A stretch of 64,000 nucleotides of DNA, taken from Arthrobacter sp. AFG7.2. GTDB lineage: Bacteria > Actinomycetota > Actinomycetes > Actinomycetales > Micrococcaceae. Made by a program: the position numbers and the translations under genes. The stretch is from positions 248,001-312,000 of the forward strand of contig NZ_PJMB01000004.1 in the NCBI RefSeq assembly GCF_002892835.1, written 5' to 3'. Positions 1 to 8,602 of this stretch are shown piece after piece. Every line of letters starts with the position of its first letter. Position 1 is the first letter of the stretch. Under the pieces are notes generated by a model. It searched no databases, was not told the DNA's origin, and worked only from the letters and a program-made list of their open reading frames with translations.

Positions 1-3000
1 CGCCCGGGTGTAGTAGCCGCGGCTGAACATCATGGACGGGCGTTCACCGTCCAGGTACGCCACAGCGCCCAGGAACCGGTCCACACGGTTGCCATAGGTA
101 TCACCCCAGGAGCCGACGTCCCCGCGGGGAGGATCATAGGCCACGGTGTCCATCACGGTGCCGGTGGCGCCGTGGAAGACGGTGATGAATTCGGGTCCTG
201 TCAGGACGTAACCACTGCTGTTGCGGTGGTCGGCGTTTGCGTTTCCGATCACCGTTCCGGCGCCGTCCCGCGTGCCGTCCGCCGTCTTCATGGCGACCTC
301 AGCCTTGCCGTCGCCGTCGAAGTCGTATGCCAGGAGCTGGGTGTAGTGGGCACCGGCCCGGACATTCGGGCCCATGTTGATCCGCCAGAGTTTAGTGCCG
401 TCCACCTTGTAGGCATCCACGTAGACAGTGCCGGTGTAGCCTGCCTGGGAGTTGTCCTTGGCGTTGGACGGGGACCACATCTGGAGGACCTCGTAGCTGC
501 CGTCCCCGTCCAGGTCGGCGACGCTGGCGTCACCTGCTGAGTAGGAGTAGGGCTGCCCGTCCTTGGTGTAGTCATCCGCAGGCTTGTCCAGCTTGACGGC
601 CAGGTAGCCCTGCGCCAGCGGAGCGAACTCTGCGGTGAGCTGGTCCCCGCCGTTGCCCACCGTCTTGATCACGTAGCGGGAAGCGGCGGTCCCTGAAGCA
701 TCCAGGAAGGTGGTGCTGTTGCGGATGGGCTCGTCGGTGAGCTGGACGCCATCGCGGATCACGTGAAAGCCGATCTGCTCCGGGTCCAGGCCGAGCATGC
801 GCCAACCGACGCGTACCCCTTCATCGGTCAACAAAGCCACAGGAGCGCGGTCCAACTGCTCCATCTGGCGGTTCACAACCGTGACCTTTTCGGTTCCCAC
901 CACCGGGGAGGGTGCAGATTCGCCGCCCCTGTTCACGGTGGTGACGCGGTAGTAGTACTTGATGGTGGTCAGCACCGTGTAATCCGTGTAGTTCACTTCG
1001 GTGGCACGGCCCACGTAGTCAAAGGGGCCATCGGGTGAGGTGGAGCGGTACACCTGGTAGGCGGCCGCGCCGGGAACCTTCTGCCACTTGAGCGTGACAT
1101 TGGTTTTCTCCACGGCCTTGACGTCCACCTTGCTGGTGGCCGCCGGGACCGGTGTCTTGGGATCCACCAGGGCGGTCTCCACTGTGTTGGAGGGCACCGA
1201 TTCAAGTCCCGTGCTGTCCAGCGCCGTGACGAAGTACTTGTACTTCAGGCCGGCGAACGCAGAGGCGTCCCGGTAGGTGGGGGTGGTGACGTTTTCGGCA
1301 ATCAGCTGCGGTTCAGCTTCGAAGGATGCCTGGCGGAACACCTTGTAGCCGGCGGCGTCTGCCACGGCATCCCAGGCGAGGTCCACGGTGGGCGGTTCGG
1401 CGGCGGCATCCACGGACGTGGTGTGCAGGTTGGTGGGTCCCACCAGCAGCGGGGTAACTTCCAGGCCGTTAAGACGCTGGCCGGATCCGCTGATGGTCAC
1501 GTTGAGCTGGCCGTCGGAAACCAGGACCTGGTTGATGATCTTGGTTGCCGAGGAGGCCCGGCCGGAGGACACCTGGCCGAAGGGCGTGCCCTCGGCGGCG
1601 ATATCAGTCCGCGTGGAGCCGATCCAGTCGCTGTGGTATGTCTTCAGGGCATAGGTGCCGTTGGGAACGTCGAGCTGGAATTCGAAGCTTGCGCCGCTCA
1701 GGACGAAGTCCCGCAGCAGGTTGCTCGTCACCGCGCCCCGGTCCCGGTCGCTGAGCACTGAGACGTCCTTGAAGCCGAAGCCCCGCTCCCTGGTATAGGG
1801 CATGGTCCGGTTGACCTCGGTGTAGCCGGCCTCAACCGGCGCCCCCACAGGTCCGAAGTCGAACTTGTACTTTGCCTGCTTGGTGGTGACGGTGAGGGCG
1901 TCGCTGAATTCCGAAAGTCCCTTGCCGTTAAGGGCGGCGACCCGAACGTTGTATGCGGTGCCTTCGGTGAGTCCACCCAGGTTGACGGTAGGAACGGTGG
2001 AGGTGGTGGTGAGCGCGTAGGCGCTGTCCGGCTCGGAAGCCAGCTTGCGGTAGACCTTGTAGATGTCCGCGCCCTCAACGGGCTGCCACTTGAGAAGTGC
2101 CCCGGCGTTGGAGACACTGCCGGCCACGAGTCCCTGCGGTTTGGCGGGAACGGCCGACGGCGGCGCGATTTCCTTGACGCGGGAGGCCAGGGGAACGTTG
2201 AGCTGCTTTACACCGCCAGCCACCAGGCGCGCGATCTGAATGGCGCCGTATTCCTGGAAGTGGGTATTGTCCACCGTGCCGGTGGGACGGTTGGGGTAGA
2301 CGCCGGCATCGACGTGGAGGAAGACGGACTTGGTGTCCTCCGGACCGATCTCGTCGTAATAGGCACGGCTTGAGGCGGAGAGGTCCACCAGGGCAACGTT
2401 TTCCTCGGCCGCCAGTTCCTGCATCTTGGCGACGTACTCGGGGAAGCTCACCCTGAACTTGCCGGTGGCTTCATCGAAGTCGCGGCGTCCCACGGGGGTG
2501 ACCAGGACGGGGGTGGCTCCGCGCTGGCGCGCGCCGTTGACGTAGGTTTTGAGGTATTCCTTGTAGTCCGCGGGGGAGGCGTAGCGGTCGTCGACGCCGA
2601 TGGTGGCGTCATTGTGGCCGAACTGGACCATCAGGTAGTCGCCCGGGTTGATGACGCGGAGGATCTCGTCCAGCCGTCCCTGGCTGATGAAGTTCTTGGT
2701 GCTCCGGCCGCCGATGGCATGGTTTTTGAAGGAGACGCTGCCGTCGAAGTACCTGTCGATCATCTGGCCCCAGCCTGCCTGGGGGGCGAAACCGGGATCA
2801 TAAGTCTGGACGGTGGAGTCGCCGGCAAGATAGACGCCGGGGTCCGTGGTGGCTGTACGGGGAGCACGGGCAGCAATGACCAGGGAGTTGATCTTGGCCG
2901 CTGTTCCGGTGAAATCCAGGTTGAGCTGTCCGTCCACCAGGGAGATGGGGAATTCCATTTCCAGGTACTGGCCGGCCGGTTTGTCGGTGACCTGGACCTT

Positions 3001-3450
3001 GGCCATCTTCTCGGCCGTGATGGCAATATTCGTGGCTTCGGCTGCGTCGCCGGCAATCAGCTTGACGGTGTAGTCACCGTTGGGAAGGTCCACCAGGAAT
3101 GAGCTCCCCTGGGCCTGCACGAAGTCGGAACGGAGGGCGTCGCCGGTGCCACGGTCAGTGCCGGAGGTGACAGCGGTGTCGGTGAAGCCGAACTTCCCGG
3201 CGGCGGAGTACTGGGTAGCCGCTTCAACCCGCGTGTAACCGTCAGCCGTGGATCCCGGGCCAAAGTCGAACCTGAAGCCGCTGCCCACGGCTGGCAGTGC
3301 TGTATCCGCATGCGCTGGCGGAAGGCCACTCAGGGCGATGGCGGCAGAGGCAACAGCTGCGGTGGCAGCCTTGGTGCGCGGACTGAGGATCCTGAACCGT
3401 CGTGGCGGACCCTCTGTGGGACCGGGGATCGCTTGCGGGTTTTCGGTCAC
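1..3450 (-). CDS. Secreted rhamnogalacturonan acetylesterase / rhamnogalacturonan lyase multidomain enzyme (3' end beyond window)
   Basis: Predicted secreted enzyme that deacetylates and cleaves the rhamnogalacturonan-I backbone of pectin. After a signal peptide (hydrophobic stretch ending AHA-D near residue 48) there is an FDFGPG beta-domain. A GDSL/SGNH esterase follows, with GDST near residue 210, GGRST, FGHND near 277 and the catalytic DxxH as DNTHF near 395. Next come an Fn3 domain (~440-520), a second FDFGP domain (~528-660) and two more Fn3 domains. From about residue 860 the sequence reads as a PL11-type lyase propeller with calcium-binding DLDGDG and DFDGDG repeats. The stop lies past base 1. 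GTG at 3450 is preferred because GGAG lies six bases upstream; an ATG at 3456 abuts that GGAG. Domain assignments rest on motif recognition. Confidence 0.88.
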   Translation of the reverse strand, partial: MTENPQAIPGPTEGPPRRFRILSPRTKAATAAVASAAIALSGLPPAHADTALPAVGSGFRFDFGPGSTADGYTRVEAATQYSAAGKFGFTDTAVTSGTDRGTGDALRSDFVQAQGSSFLVDLPNGDYTVKLIAGDAAEATNIAITAEKMAKVQVTDKPAGQYLEMEFPISLVDGQLNLDFTGTAAKINSLVIAARAPRTATTDPGVYLAGDSTVQTYDPGFAPQAGWGQMIDRYFDGSVSFKNHAIGGRSTKNFISQGRLDEILRVINPGDYLMVQFGHNDATIGVDDRYASPADYKEYLKTYVNGARQRGATPVLVTPVGRRDFDEATGKFRVSFPEYVAKMQELAAEENVALVDLSASSRAYYDEIGPEDTKSVFLHVDAGVYPNRPTGTVDNTHFQEYGAIQIARLVAGGVKQLNVPLASRVKEIAPPSAVPAKPQGLVAGSVSNAGALLKWQPVEGADIYKVYRKLASEPDSAYALTTTSTVPTVNLGGLTEGTAYNVRVAALNGKGLSEFSDALTVTTKQAKYKFDFGPVGAPVEAGYTEVNRTMPYTRERGFGFKDVSVLSDRDRGAVTSNLLRDFVLSGASFEFQLDVPNGTYALKTYHSDWIGSTRTDIAAEGTPFGQVSSGRASSATKIINQVLVSDGQLNVTISGSGQRLNGLEVTPLLVGPTNLHTTSVDAAAEPPTVDLAWDAVADAAGYKVFRQASFEAEPQLIAENVTTPTYRDASAFAGLKYKYFVTALDSTGLESVPSNTVETALVDPKTPVPAATSKVDVKAVEKTNVTLKWQKVPGAAAYQVYRSTSPDGPFDYVGRATEVNYTDYTVLTTIKYYYRVTTVNRGGESAPSPVVGTEKVTVVNRQMEQLDRAPVALLTDEGVRVGWRMLGLDPEQIGFHVIRDGVQLTDEPIRNSTTFLDASGTAASRYVIKTVGNGGDQLTAEFAPLAQGYLAVKLDKPADDYTKDGQPYSYSAGDASVADLDGDGSYEVLQMWSPSNAKDNSQAGYTGTVYVDAYKVDGTKLWRINMGPNVRAGAHYTQLLAYDFDGDGKAEVAMKTADGTRDGAGTVIGNANADHRNSSGYVLTGPEFITVFHGATGTVMDTVAYDPPRGDVGSWGDTYGNRVDRFLGAVAYLDGERPSMMFSRGYYTRA

Positions 3451-3494
3451 GGACATCTCCTTCGATGAGCGGGGCAAAGCGGCCCCACCATCTA

Positions 3495-3508
3495 TTGGAA
3501 CGATTCAA
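3495..3508. promoter_or_regulatory. LacI-type operator candidate in the leader of the rhamnogalacturonan gene
   Basis: The 14-mer TTGGAACGATTCAA is an imperfect palindrome with the central CG typical of LacI/GalR family operators. It lies 45 bases upstream of the GTG start of the rhamnogalacturonan gene. It is downstream of the proposed promoter, so it could act as a roadblock or as a looping partner for the box at 3653. The regulator itself is not in the window. Confidence 0.42.
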
Positions 3509-3628
3509 AGCAGCAGCAGGCGCTGGATTGGGAGCATGCTGGTGGATGAGATTCCCGGGGAGTGAACCCGATAAAAGAAAGGCTGAGACCTGGGTGTGGT
3601 GATGCAGCTCTCACTGCAACAGTCACTT

Positions 3629-3666
3629 GTTTATCAGCAGCATCAGGGCGTTGGCAAGCGTTTTCC
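3629..3666 (-). promoter_or_regulatory. Promoter and overlapping LacI-type box for the rhamnogalacturonan gene
   Basis: Read leftward, TTGCCA (3657-3652) and ATAAAC (3634-3629) are separated by 17 bases, a plausible -35/-10 pair. The -35 lies inside GGCAAGCGTTTTCC (3653-3666), a palindrome fitting the LacI-family core AANCGNTT. Repressor binding there would block polymerase. The leader would be about 170 bases. The rest of the 3457-3807 gap holds the box at 3495 and the terminator at 3740; I see nothing else in it. Confidence 0.45.
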
Positions 3667-3739
3667 CATCTTTCCCGTGTCTTTTTGGCGCGGGATGTTC
3701 CGCTTTGTTACTCCCTCGCGCCTCAGGGCGTTAACGCCC

Positions 3740-3775
3740 GACGGCGGATGCGCACTGAAGTGCCCATCCGCCGTC
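3740..3775 (-). terminator. Hairpin terminator downstream of the DoxX-like gene
   Basis: GACGGCGGATG and CATCCGCCGTC form a perfect 11-bp stem around a 14-base loop, with outer CGCC/GGCG pairing extending it. It sits just past the stop of the leftward DoxX-like gene and before the leftward rhamnogalacturonan promoter, so it probably insulates the two. There is no strong T-tract. Confidence 0.6.
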
Positions 3776-3807
3776 AGGCGTTTCCCGGCCGGTCCCGGGG
3801 GTGGTTC

Positions 3808-4242
3808 TCAGGCCAGGACGGCCAGTTTCGAGTTGCGGCGGCCAAAGAGGGCGCGGTCCACTGAGACGCGGCCGGCGCCGGTCAGGGTCAGGGCGAACGC
3901 TGCTGCGGCGAGGAGCAGCACGAGTTCGTAACCGCCGTTCGCGGCAAAAACTCCGGCGGAAGCGTGCACCAGGAACAGGGCTCCCAGCATGTCCACGACA
4001 AGGAGGGCTGCGACCACCCGGGTAAGGATGCCCAGGATCAGGGCGATGCCGCCTGCGAGTTCCAGGACGGCGATTGCCGGAGCGGCCACTTCGGCTGCCG
4101 GGACCCCCATTTTGGCAAAGGATGCCTGGGTGCCGGCAATGGTCCACTCGTTGAACTTCTGCCAGCCGTGGGCTGCGAACAGGAAGCCCAGGATGATGCG
4201 AAGAGCGGTTATGGCGGTGGTGGTAAGTCGTGACTGATTCAT
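3808..4242 (-). CDS. DoxX family membrane protein
   Basis: Small integral membrane protein of the DoxX family (PF07681), 144 residues, with four hydrophobic segments. It shows the family's N-terminal pattern RIILGFLFAAHGWQK and a central AVLELAGGIALILG segment. Some relatives take part in redox or thiol stress homeostasis; the substrate is unknown here. The ATG at 4242 was chosen because a GACACT hexamer lies exactly six bases upstream with TTGACA 18 bases further, which fits a leaderless transcript. An in-frame upstream ATG at 4308 would place the promoter inside the gene. Monocistronic, followed by a hairpin. Confidence 0.85.
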   Translation of the reverse strand: MNQSRLTTTAITALRIILGFLFAAHGWQKFNEWTIAGTQASFAKMGVPAAEVAAPAIAVLELAGGIALILGILTRVVAALLVVDMLGALFLVHASAGVFAANGGYELVLLLAAAAFALTLTGAGRVSVDRALFGRRNSKLAVLA

Positions 4243-4248
4243 GCTTCC

Positions 4249-4279
4249 AGTGTCACCGATAAATAGTTGAAGTGTCAAC
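4249..4279 (-). promoter_or_regulatory. Promoter and TTGA-N4-TCAA operator of the DoxX-like gene
   Basis: Reading leftward, -35 TTGACA (4278-4273), an 18-base spacer and -10 GACACT (4254-4249) end six bases before the ATG. The -35 is embedded in GTTGACACTTCAAC (4279-4266), a palindrome with GTTGA/TCAAC arms and a four-base centre. This resembles MarR- or HxlR-type operators. No regulator gene is adjacent. Confidence 0.5.
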
Positions 4280-4348
4280 CAATTGCGTCTTAGTGTGTCC
4301 CTTGTCATGGACGTTCATGCACCGGAGGTGCCCCGTTAGGCTGGCACC

Positions 4349-5701
4349 GTGCCACACATCCCTGCCCCCGCCACCGCCGCACGGCCTCAAGGCCAGAGTC
4401 GCGAGATCCTTCGGCTGGCCGTTCCCGCCTTCGGCGCCCTGGTGGCCGAACCGCTCTTCCTGCTCGCCGACTCAGCCATCGTCGGCCATCTCGGAGTGGC
4501 CCAGCTGGCAGGCGTTGGACTCGCATCGGCGGTGCTGCACACCGCCGTCGGGCTGATGGTCTTCCTCGCCTATTCCACGACCCCTGCAGTAGCCCGCGCC
4601 ATCGGTGACGGACAGCTGGGTAAGGCGTTGGCCGCAGGGCGCGACGGCGTCTGGCTGGCACTTCTGCTCGGCGTGGTCCTCGCCGTCGCCGGCTTCCTGG
4701 CGGCGGACCCGCTGATCGGCCTGCTCGGGGCGGAAGGGGAGGTGCGCACCTTTGCCGTCGACTACCTTCGCTGGTCCACGCCGGGGCTGGTGGCCATGCT
4801 GCTGATCTTTGCCGGTACCGGACTGCTGCGCGGCCTCCAGGACACCAGGACGCCCCTGGTGGTTGCCACTGCCGGATTCGCATTGAACATCGTCCTGAAC
4901 CTGTGGCTGGTCTATGGGCTTGGCTGGTCCGTGACAGGTTCAGCTGTGGGAACCAGCGTGGCCCAGTGGGCCATGGCCGGCGTGTACCTCGCAATCGTCA
5001 GGCGCAATGCCGTACGCAACGGCGTGGCACTCCTGCCCAGCTGGCGCGGCATCCGTGCCATGACACGTGTTGGTTCCTGGCTGATGCTTCGCACCCTGAG
5101 CCTCCGGGTGGCCATCCTGGCAACGGTGCTCGTTGTCACGGCGCAAGGCACGGTCAACCTCGCCGCCCATCAGCTGGCAATGACCATTTTTTCCTTCCTG
5201 GCCTTTGCCCTGGATGCCCTGGCCATTGCCGCCCAGGCCCTGATCGGCAAGGAGCTGGGAGCGGGAAATGCGGTGAAGGCACGTCTCCTGACGGCAACCA
5301 TGATCCGGTGGGGGCTCGGTTTCGGTGCGGTGACAGGCCTGCTCCTGGCGCTGGCGGCTCCATGGGCAGGGGCCCTTTTCACCTCCGATCCTGAAGTGCA
5401 GCGGGTGCTGGCACTTGCGCTGTGGGTCCTTGCGGCCGGCCAGCCCGTCGCCGGCTACGTCTTTGTGCTGGACGGGGTGCTCATTGGGGCCGGGGACGCG
5501 AAATACCTCGCACTGGCCGGCGTGGTCAACCTCGCCGCCTACGTGCCGATGCTGGCGGCTGTGGCGTTCCTGGGTCCTCCCGGGGGCGGAGGCCTGGCCT
5601 GGCTCTGGGCAGCCTTTGCCATTGGATACATGGCTGCGCGGGCCCTGACCCTCGGAATCCGCGCCCGGTCTGACCGGTGGATGGTGCTGGGTTCCGGGTA
5701 G
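4349..5701 (+). CDS. MATE family efflux transporter (DinF-like)
   Basis: Inner-membrane cation/drug antiporter of the MATE family, 450 residues, matching the usual 440-460 with twelve predicted hydrophobic segments. The N-terminal half has the typical PAFGALVAEPLFLLADSAIVGHLG start and a GTGLLRGLQDTRTPL loop. The second half repeats the fold. The DinF-like branch exports organic cations or toxic metabolites using an ion gradient; the substrate cannot be read from sequence. The GTG start is supported by TAGGCT six bases upstream (leaderless pattern) and by lack of a ribosome binding site. It is divergent from the DoxX-like gene. Confidence 0.9.
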   Translation: MPHIPAPATAARPQGQSREILRLAVPAFGALVAEPLFLLADSAIVGHLGVAQLAGVGLASAVLHTAVGLMVFLAYSTTPAVARAIGDGQLGKALAAGRDGVWLALLLGVVLAVAGFLAADPLIGLLGAEGEVRTFAVDYLRWSTPGLVAMLLIFAGTGLLRGLQDTRTPLVVATAGFALNIVLNLWLVYGLGWSVTGSAVGTSVAQWAMAGVYLAIVRRNAVRNGVALLPSWRGIRAMTRVGSWLMLRTLSLRVAILATVLVVTAQGTVNLAAHQLAMTIFSFLAFALDALAIAAQALIGKELGAGNAVKARLLTATMIRWGLGFGAVTGLLLALAAPWAGALFTSDPEVQRVLALALWVLAAGQPVAGYVFVLDGVLIGAGDAKYLALAGVVNLAAYVPMLAAVAFLGPPGGGGLAWLWAAFAIGYMAARALTLGIRARSDRWMVLGSG

Positions 5702-5757
5702 GACCCGTGCGGATGCCCAATGTTCTGCGCAAGGGATTGCGCCACTAAACTGGACCA

Positions 5758-6348
5758 GTGACGCAACCAAGGACACCCGCCGATGCCGCCCCTGCCACCG
5801 GCCAGCGGCCGGACCTCTGGCAGCCGGTCCTGCTCCGCTCGGCCGCCGCCCTGGTGTTCGGCGCAGTAACCATATTTTGGGCATCGCCCTCCGTTGAGGT
5901 CATGGGATGGGCGGGAGGTTTGTACCTTTTGGCCACCGGAGTGCTGCTGCTCCGCACTGTTCCGGCCGCCGGTTTCCAGGCGGCTGCCGCGGCGGGCAAG
6001 CTGCTTTCAGCTGCGGGAGCAGTCCTGGCCGGTGCTGGTTTTTCCCTGGCAATGCTGCACAGCGATCTGCTGTTCGGTGTGGTTGCTGCCGCAGGACTTG
6101 GCCTGGCCGGGGCGTTCGAACTGCTGTGCGGGCTGAAGCTGCGCGGACAGCACCCGCTGGCCCGCGACTGGATCACCTCCGGAGCCATCGGCCTGGGCAC
6201 CGCAGCCCTCCTGCCGTTCTTCATTGGCCTGGGGGCCCATGCCCTGCTGGGAGTGGCCGGTGGAGGCGCCATCATTTCAGGCGTCCTGTGGGTACTTTCG
6301 GGGCTGACGCTCCGGCACGATGCCCGCAGCTCCCCCGGAAAGCCGTAA
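5758..6348 (+). CDS. DUF308/HdeD-like multi-pass membrane protein
   Basis: Hydrophobic protein of 196 residues with about six transmembrane helices and a polar N-terminal tail of 20 residues. Paired glycine-rich helices (WAGGLYLLATGVLLLRTV and later repeats) resemble the HdeD/DUF308 family, whose E. coli member is linked to acid resistance; no function is shown here. The GTG start is preceded by TAAACT exactly six bases upstream, so the transcript is probably leaderless. It follows the MATE gene by 56 bases on the same strand but has its own -10. Confidence 0.7.
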   Translation: MTQPRTPADAAPATGQRPDLWQPVLLRSAAALVFGAVTIFWASPSVEVMGWAGGLYLLATGVLLLRTVPAAGFQAAAAAGKLLSAAGAVLAGAGFSLAMLHSDLLFGVVAAAGLGLAGAFELLCGLKLRGQHPLARDWITSGAIGLGTAALLPFFIGLGAHALLGVAGGGAIISGVLWVLSGLTLRHDARSSPGKP

Positions 6349-6451
6349 ACTAGGAAAGCGCGGTTCTACTCCTTGTAGAAAATTTACCGGGCATACCACC
6401 GCAACACTTAAACCAGGCCGGCCCGCGTGCCGCCTGCAGGGAGGAATCACC

Positions 6452-6814
6452 GTGGCAGACCAGCATCCAGGAAAACCGCGCAAGCTGCGGACCTCGGTGA
6501 AGGGCCCGCTGATGTTCTCCGCGTTCTGGGCCGTGATCGCGTTCCTTGCCGTCGTCGTCTTCGCCTCCGGCGGCAGTGCACACGCCCCCCGCTTTGACTT
6601 GGCTTTCACTGCTGCGGGTATAGCGTTCATCGTCACGCTGGTGGTGGCCGCAATGCTTGCCATGAGCCACAAGGAGAATGCTGAGCACCTGGGTAAGGGA
6701 TCCGGCGTGAACCTCAGCTCGGCCAGGAATCCGTCGCACGGTTTCGGTGCCGCTTCAGGCCGGCAGGAGCCACCCGCCTCCCCTGACGGCACGGATCCCC
6801 GGGCCGGCCGCTAG
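6452..6814 (+). CDS. Small two-helix membrane protein, function unknown
   Basis: Protein of 120 residues with two hydrophobic segments (about residues 20-40 and 50-70) and a polar tail rich in Gly, Ser and Pro. The first helix starts after a basic KPRKLRTSVKGP stretch, suggesting an N-in orientation. The GTG start is set by GGAGGA seven bases upstream. Its stop shares the palindromic tetramer CTAG with the stop of the convergent CGNR gene. I do not recognise the family; it looks like a conserved actinobacterial hypothetical. Confidence 0.7.
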   Translation: MADQHPGKPRKLRTSVKGPLMFSAFWAVIAFLAVVVFASGGSAHAPRFDLAFTAAGIAFIVTLVVAAMLAMSHKENAEHLGKGSGVNLSSARNPSHGFGAASGRQEPPASPDGTDPRAGR

Positions 6815-7356
6815 CCGGTGGCCGCCTGCCGCGCCCGGTAGGCAGCGACATGCGCCCGGTTGGCACAGTTCCCCGTATCGCAGTAGCGCTTCGACCTGTT
6901 CCGGCTGAGGTCCAGCACTGCGGCATCGCATTCCTCTGCCTCGCAGATGCGCATCCGGTCCATCTCCTTGCTGCGGATCACGTCCGCCAGGGCCATTGCT
7001 GCCTCCGTGCTCATCCTGTAGACCAGCGGCGCCTCCGGCGTGGTGGCGTGCAGGTGCCAGTCCCAGTCATCGTGCTTGACCAGCTGCGGCAGGGCGTGCG
7101 CCTCGCGCAGAAGAGCGTTCACGGTCCGCACTGCGGCGTCCTCATCCGCCGTCCAGAGCTCGGTGAGCTGACGGCGCAGGCGCTTCACGCTTGCCAGCTC
7201 ATCCCCGTCCCGGGTCCGGGATCCGCTGAAGCCTTCCGCCGCGAGGAAGCTGTCCAGGTCCGCCTGGGCGGCAAGACCTTCGCTTCCGTTCGCTGCCGAA
7301 TTCACCAGGTTCACCACGGTCCGCAGGGCCACCTCAGTGTCAGGGGCAAAAACCAT
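6811..7356 (-). CDS. CGNR zinc finger transcriptional regulator (ABATE domain)
   Basis: Regulator of 181 residues. The N-terminal ABATE-like domain has the family pattern LRTVVNLVNSAA and a central tryptophan-rich DDWDWHLHA. The C-terminal CGNR zinc finger contains Cys at RICEAEECDA and YCDTGNCANRAHVAAYR, giving two Cys-x4-Cys pairs that should bind zinc and contact DNA. The usual CGNR signature is TGNCANR here. Start ATG has GGAG five bases upstream. It is divergent from the EamA exporter across 71 bases, so it may regulate that gene; this is inference from position. Confidence 0.88.
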   Translation of the reverse strand: MVFAPDTEVALRTVVNLVNSAANGSEGLAAQADLDSFLAAEGFSGSRTRDGDELASVKRLRRQLTELWTADEDAAVRTVNALLREAHALPQLVKHDDWDWHLHATTPEAPLVYRMSTEAAMALADVIRSKEMDRMRICEAEECDAAVLDLSRNRSKRYCDTGNCANRAHVAAYRARQAATG

Positions 7357-7427
7357 CTTGACTCCTTACAGCGCCGTCCCGTACTGTCATGACCATAACC
7401 CCACTTTACTCCTGACAGGAGGCATCG

Positions 7428-8462
7428 ATGCCTGCCGCACGCGGCCGCACCCCAGGCCTGAGGGTACCCGCAGATAAACGCAGCTTCCTCGCCTCCGGCC
7501 TGGGCATTGCGCTGTTCTCCTCTGCTGTTTTTGGCCTCTCCGGTTCCTTTGCCAAAGCCTTGCTGGAAACAGGATGGTCCCCGGGAGCAGCGGTCACGGC
7601 CCGGCTGACCGGTGCAGCCCTGATTCTCGCCATCCCCGCGGTTCCAGCCCTGCGCGGCCGCTGGCACCAACTCCGGGACAACTGGCTGACCATCCTGCTC
7701 TTTGGGCTGATCGGCGTGGCGGCCTGCCAGCTCTTTTACTTCAACGCCGTGGCCAGGCTCTCCGTGGGCGTAGCGCTCCTGCTCGAGTACCTCGCTCCGG
7801 TGATCATCGTGCTGTGGCTGTGGGCTGCCAGCCGGAAGCGGCCCCGGGTGCTGACCTTCGGCGGAACGCTTCTTTCCCTCGCCGGCCTGGTCCTGGTTCT
7901 GGACCTCACCGGCGCCGTGAAGATCGACGTGATTGGTGTCCTGTGGGGGATGGCCGCCGCGGTGTGCCTTGCCATCTACTTCTTTATCACCGCAAGGGAG
8001 AATGACACCCTTCCACCGATCGTCCTGGCCGCGGGCGGACTCATGGTGGGCGCCGTTGTGATGTGGCTTTCCGCTGCCACCGGCCTGCTCCCGATGGCCT
8101 TCAGCACCGCGGATACCAGGCTTGGCCCGTGGATCACCCCCTGGTGGGTCTCCCTGGCGGGGCTTGTGGTGCTGGCAACCGTGCTGGCCTATGTCTCCGG
8201 CATCATGGCCGCACGCGCACTGGGTTCCAAGGTGGCGTCCTTTGTATCGCTGACCGAGGTTCTCTTCGCCGTCGTGTGGGCGTGGCTGCTGCTCGGTGAA
8301 CTTCCCGGGGCTGTCCAGCTCCTCGGCGGCGTCCTGATTGTGGGCGGCGTGGTGCTGGTCCGGCTCGATGAGCTGCGGGGTCCTGCCCGGCCGGGCGGCG
8401 CGGAGGCACCAAAGGCCGCGTCGCCCCTCGAGCACGCCAACGACGTCGAGCCTGTCCCTTAG
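7428..8462 (+). CDS. EamA/RhtA-type DMT family exporter
   Basis: Ten-helix drug/metabolite transporter of 344 residues with two EamA repeats (about residues 25-155 and 165-300), the usual size for the family. RhtA-type members export amino acids such as threonine or homoserine. The first repeat has SSAVFGLSGSFAKALLETG and the second ends in GGVLIVGGVVLV, followed by a charged tail of about 35 residues. The ATG has a strong AGGAGG seven bases upstream. Divergent from the CGNR regulator, which is a plausible controller. Two hairpins follow the stop. Confidence 0.9.
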   Translation: MPAARGRTPGLRVPADKRSFLASGLGIALFSSAVFGLSGSFAKALLETGWSPGAAVTARLTGAALILAIPAVPALRGRWHQLRDNWLTILLFGLIGVAACQLFYFNAVARLSVGVALLLEYLAPVIIVLWLWAASRKRPRVLTFGGTLLSLAGLVLVLDLTGAVKIDVIGVLWGMAAAVCLAIYFFITARENDTLPPIVLAAGGLMVGAVVMWLSAATGLLPMAFSTADTRLGPWITPWWVSLAGLVVLATVLAYVSGIMAARALGSKVASFVSLTEVLFAVVWAWLLLGELPGAVQLLGGVLIVGGVVLVRLDELRGPARPGGAEAPKAASPLEHANDVEPVP

Positions 8463-8479
8463 GCGGCGGCCCGCGGCGA

Positions 8480-8561
8480 GCACCCCTGGGGTGCCCGCCT
8501 CGACAGATGTGCCTTTGCAATTAAACGCCGGGGCCCGGACACTCCTGGAGTGCCCGGGCCC
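8480..8561. terminator. Tandem hairpins between convergent EamA and WXG100 genes
   Basis: Two inverted repeats lie between the converging stops. The first is GCACCCC/GGGGTGC (8480-8494). The second, stronger one is GGGCCCGG-a-CACTCC paired with GGAGTG-c-CCGGGCCC (8531-8561), a 14-bp stem with one symmetric mismatch and a very small loop. Such symmetric hairpins can terminate transcription from both sides. T-tracts are absent, as is common in actinobacteria. Confidence 0.6.
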
Positions 8562-8602
8562 TTGCCGCTGTGCTTCGGCTCCCGAGGGAGCCTGCTGCGG
8601 GA

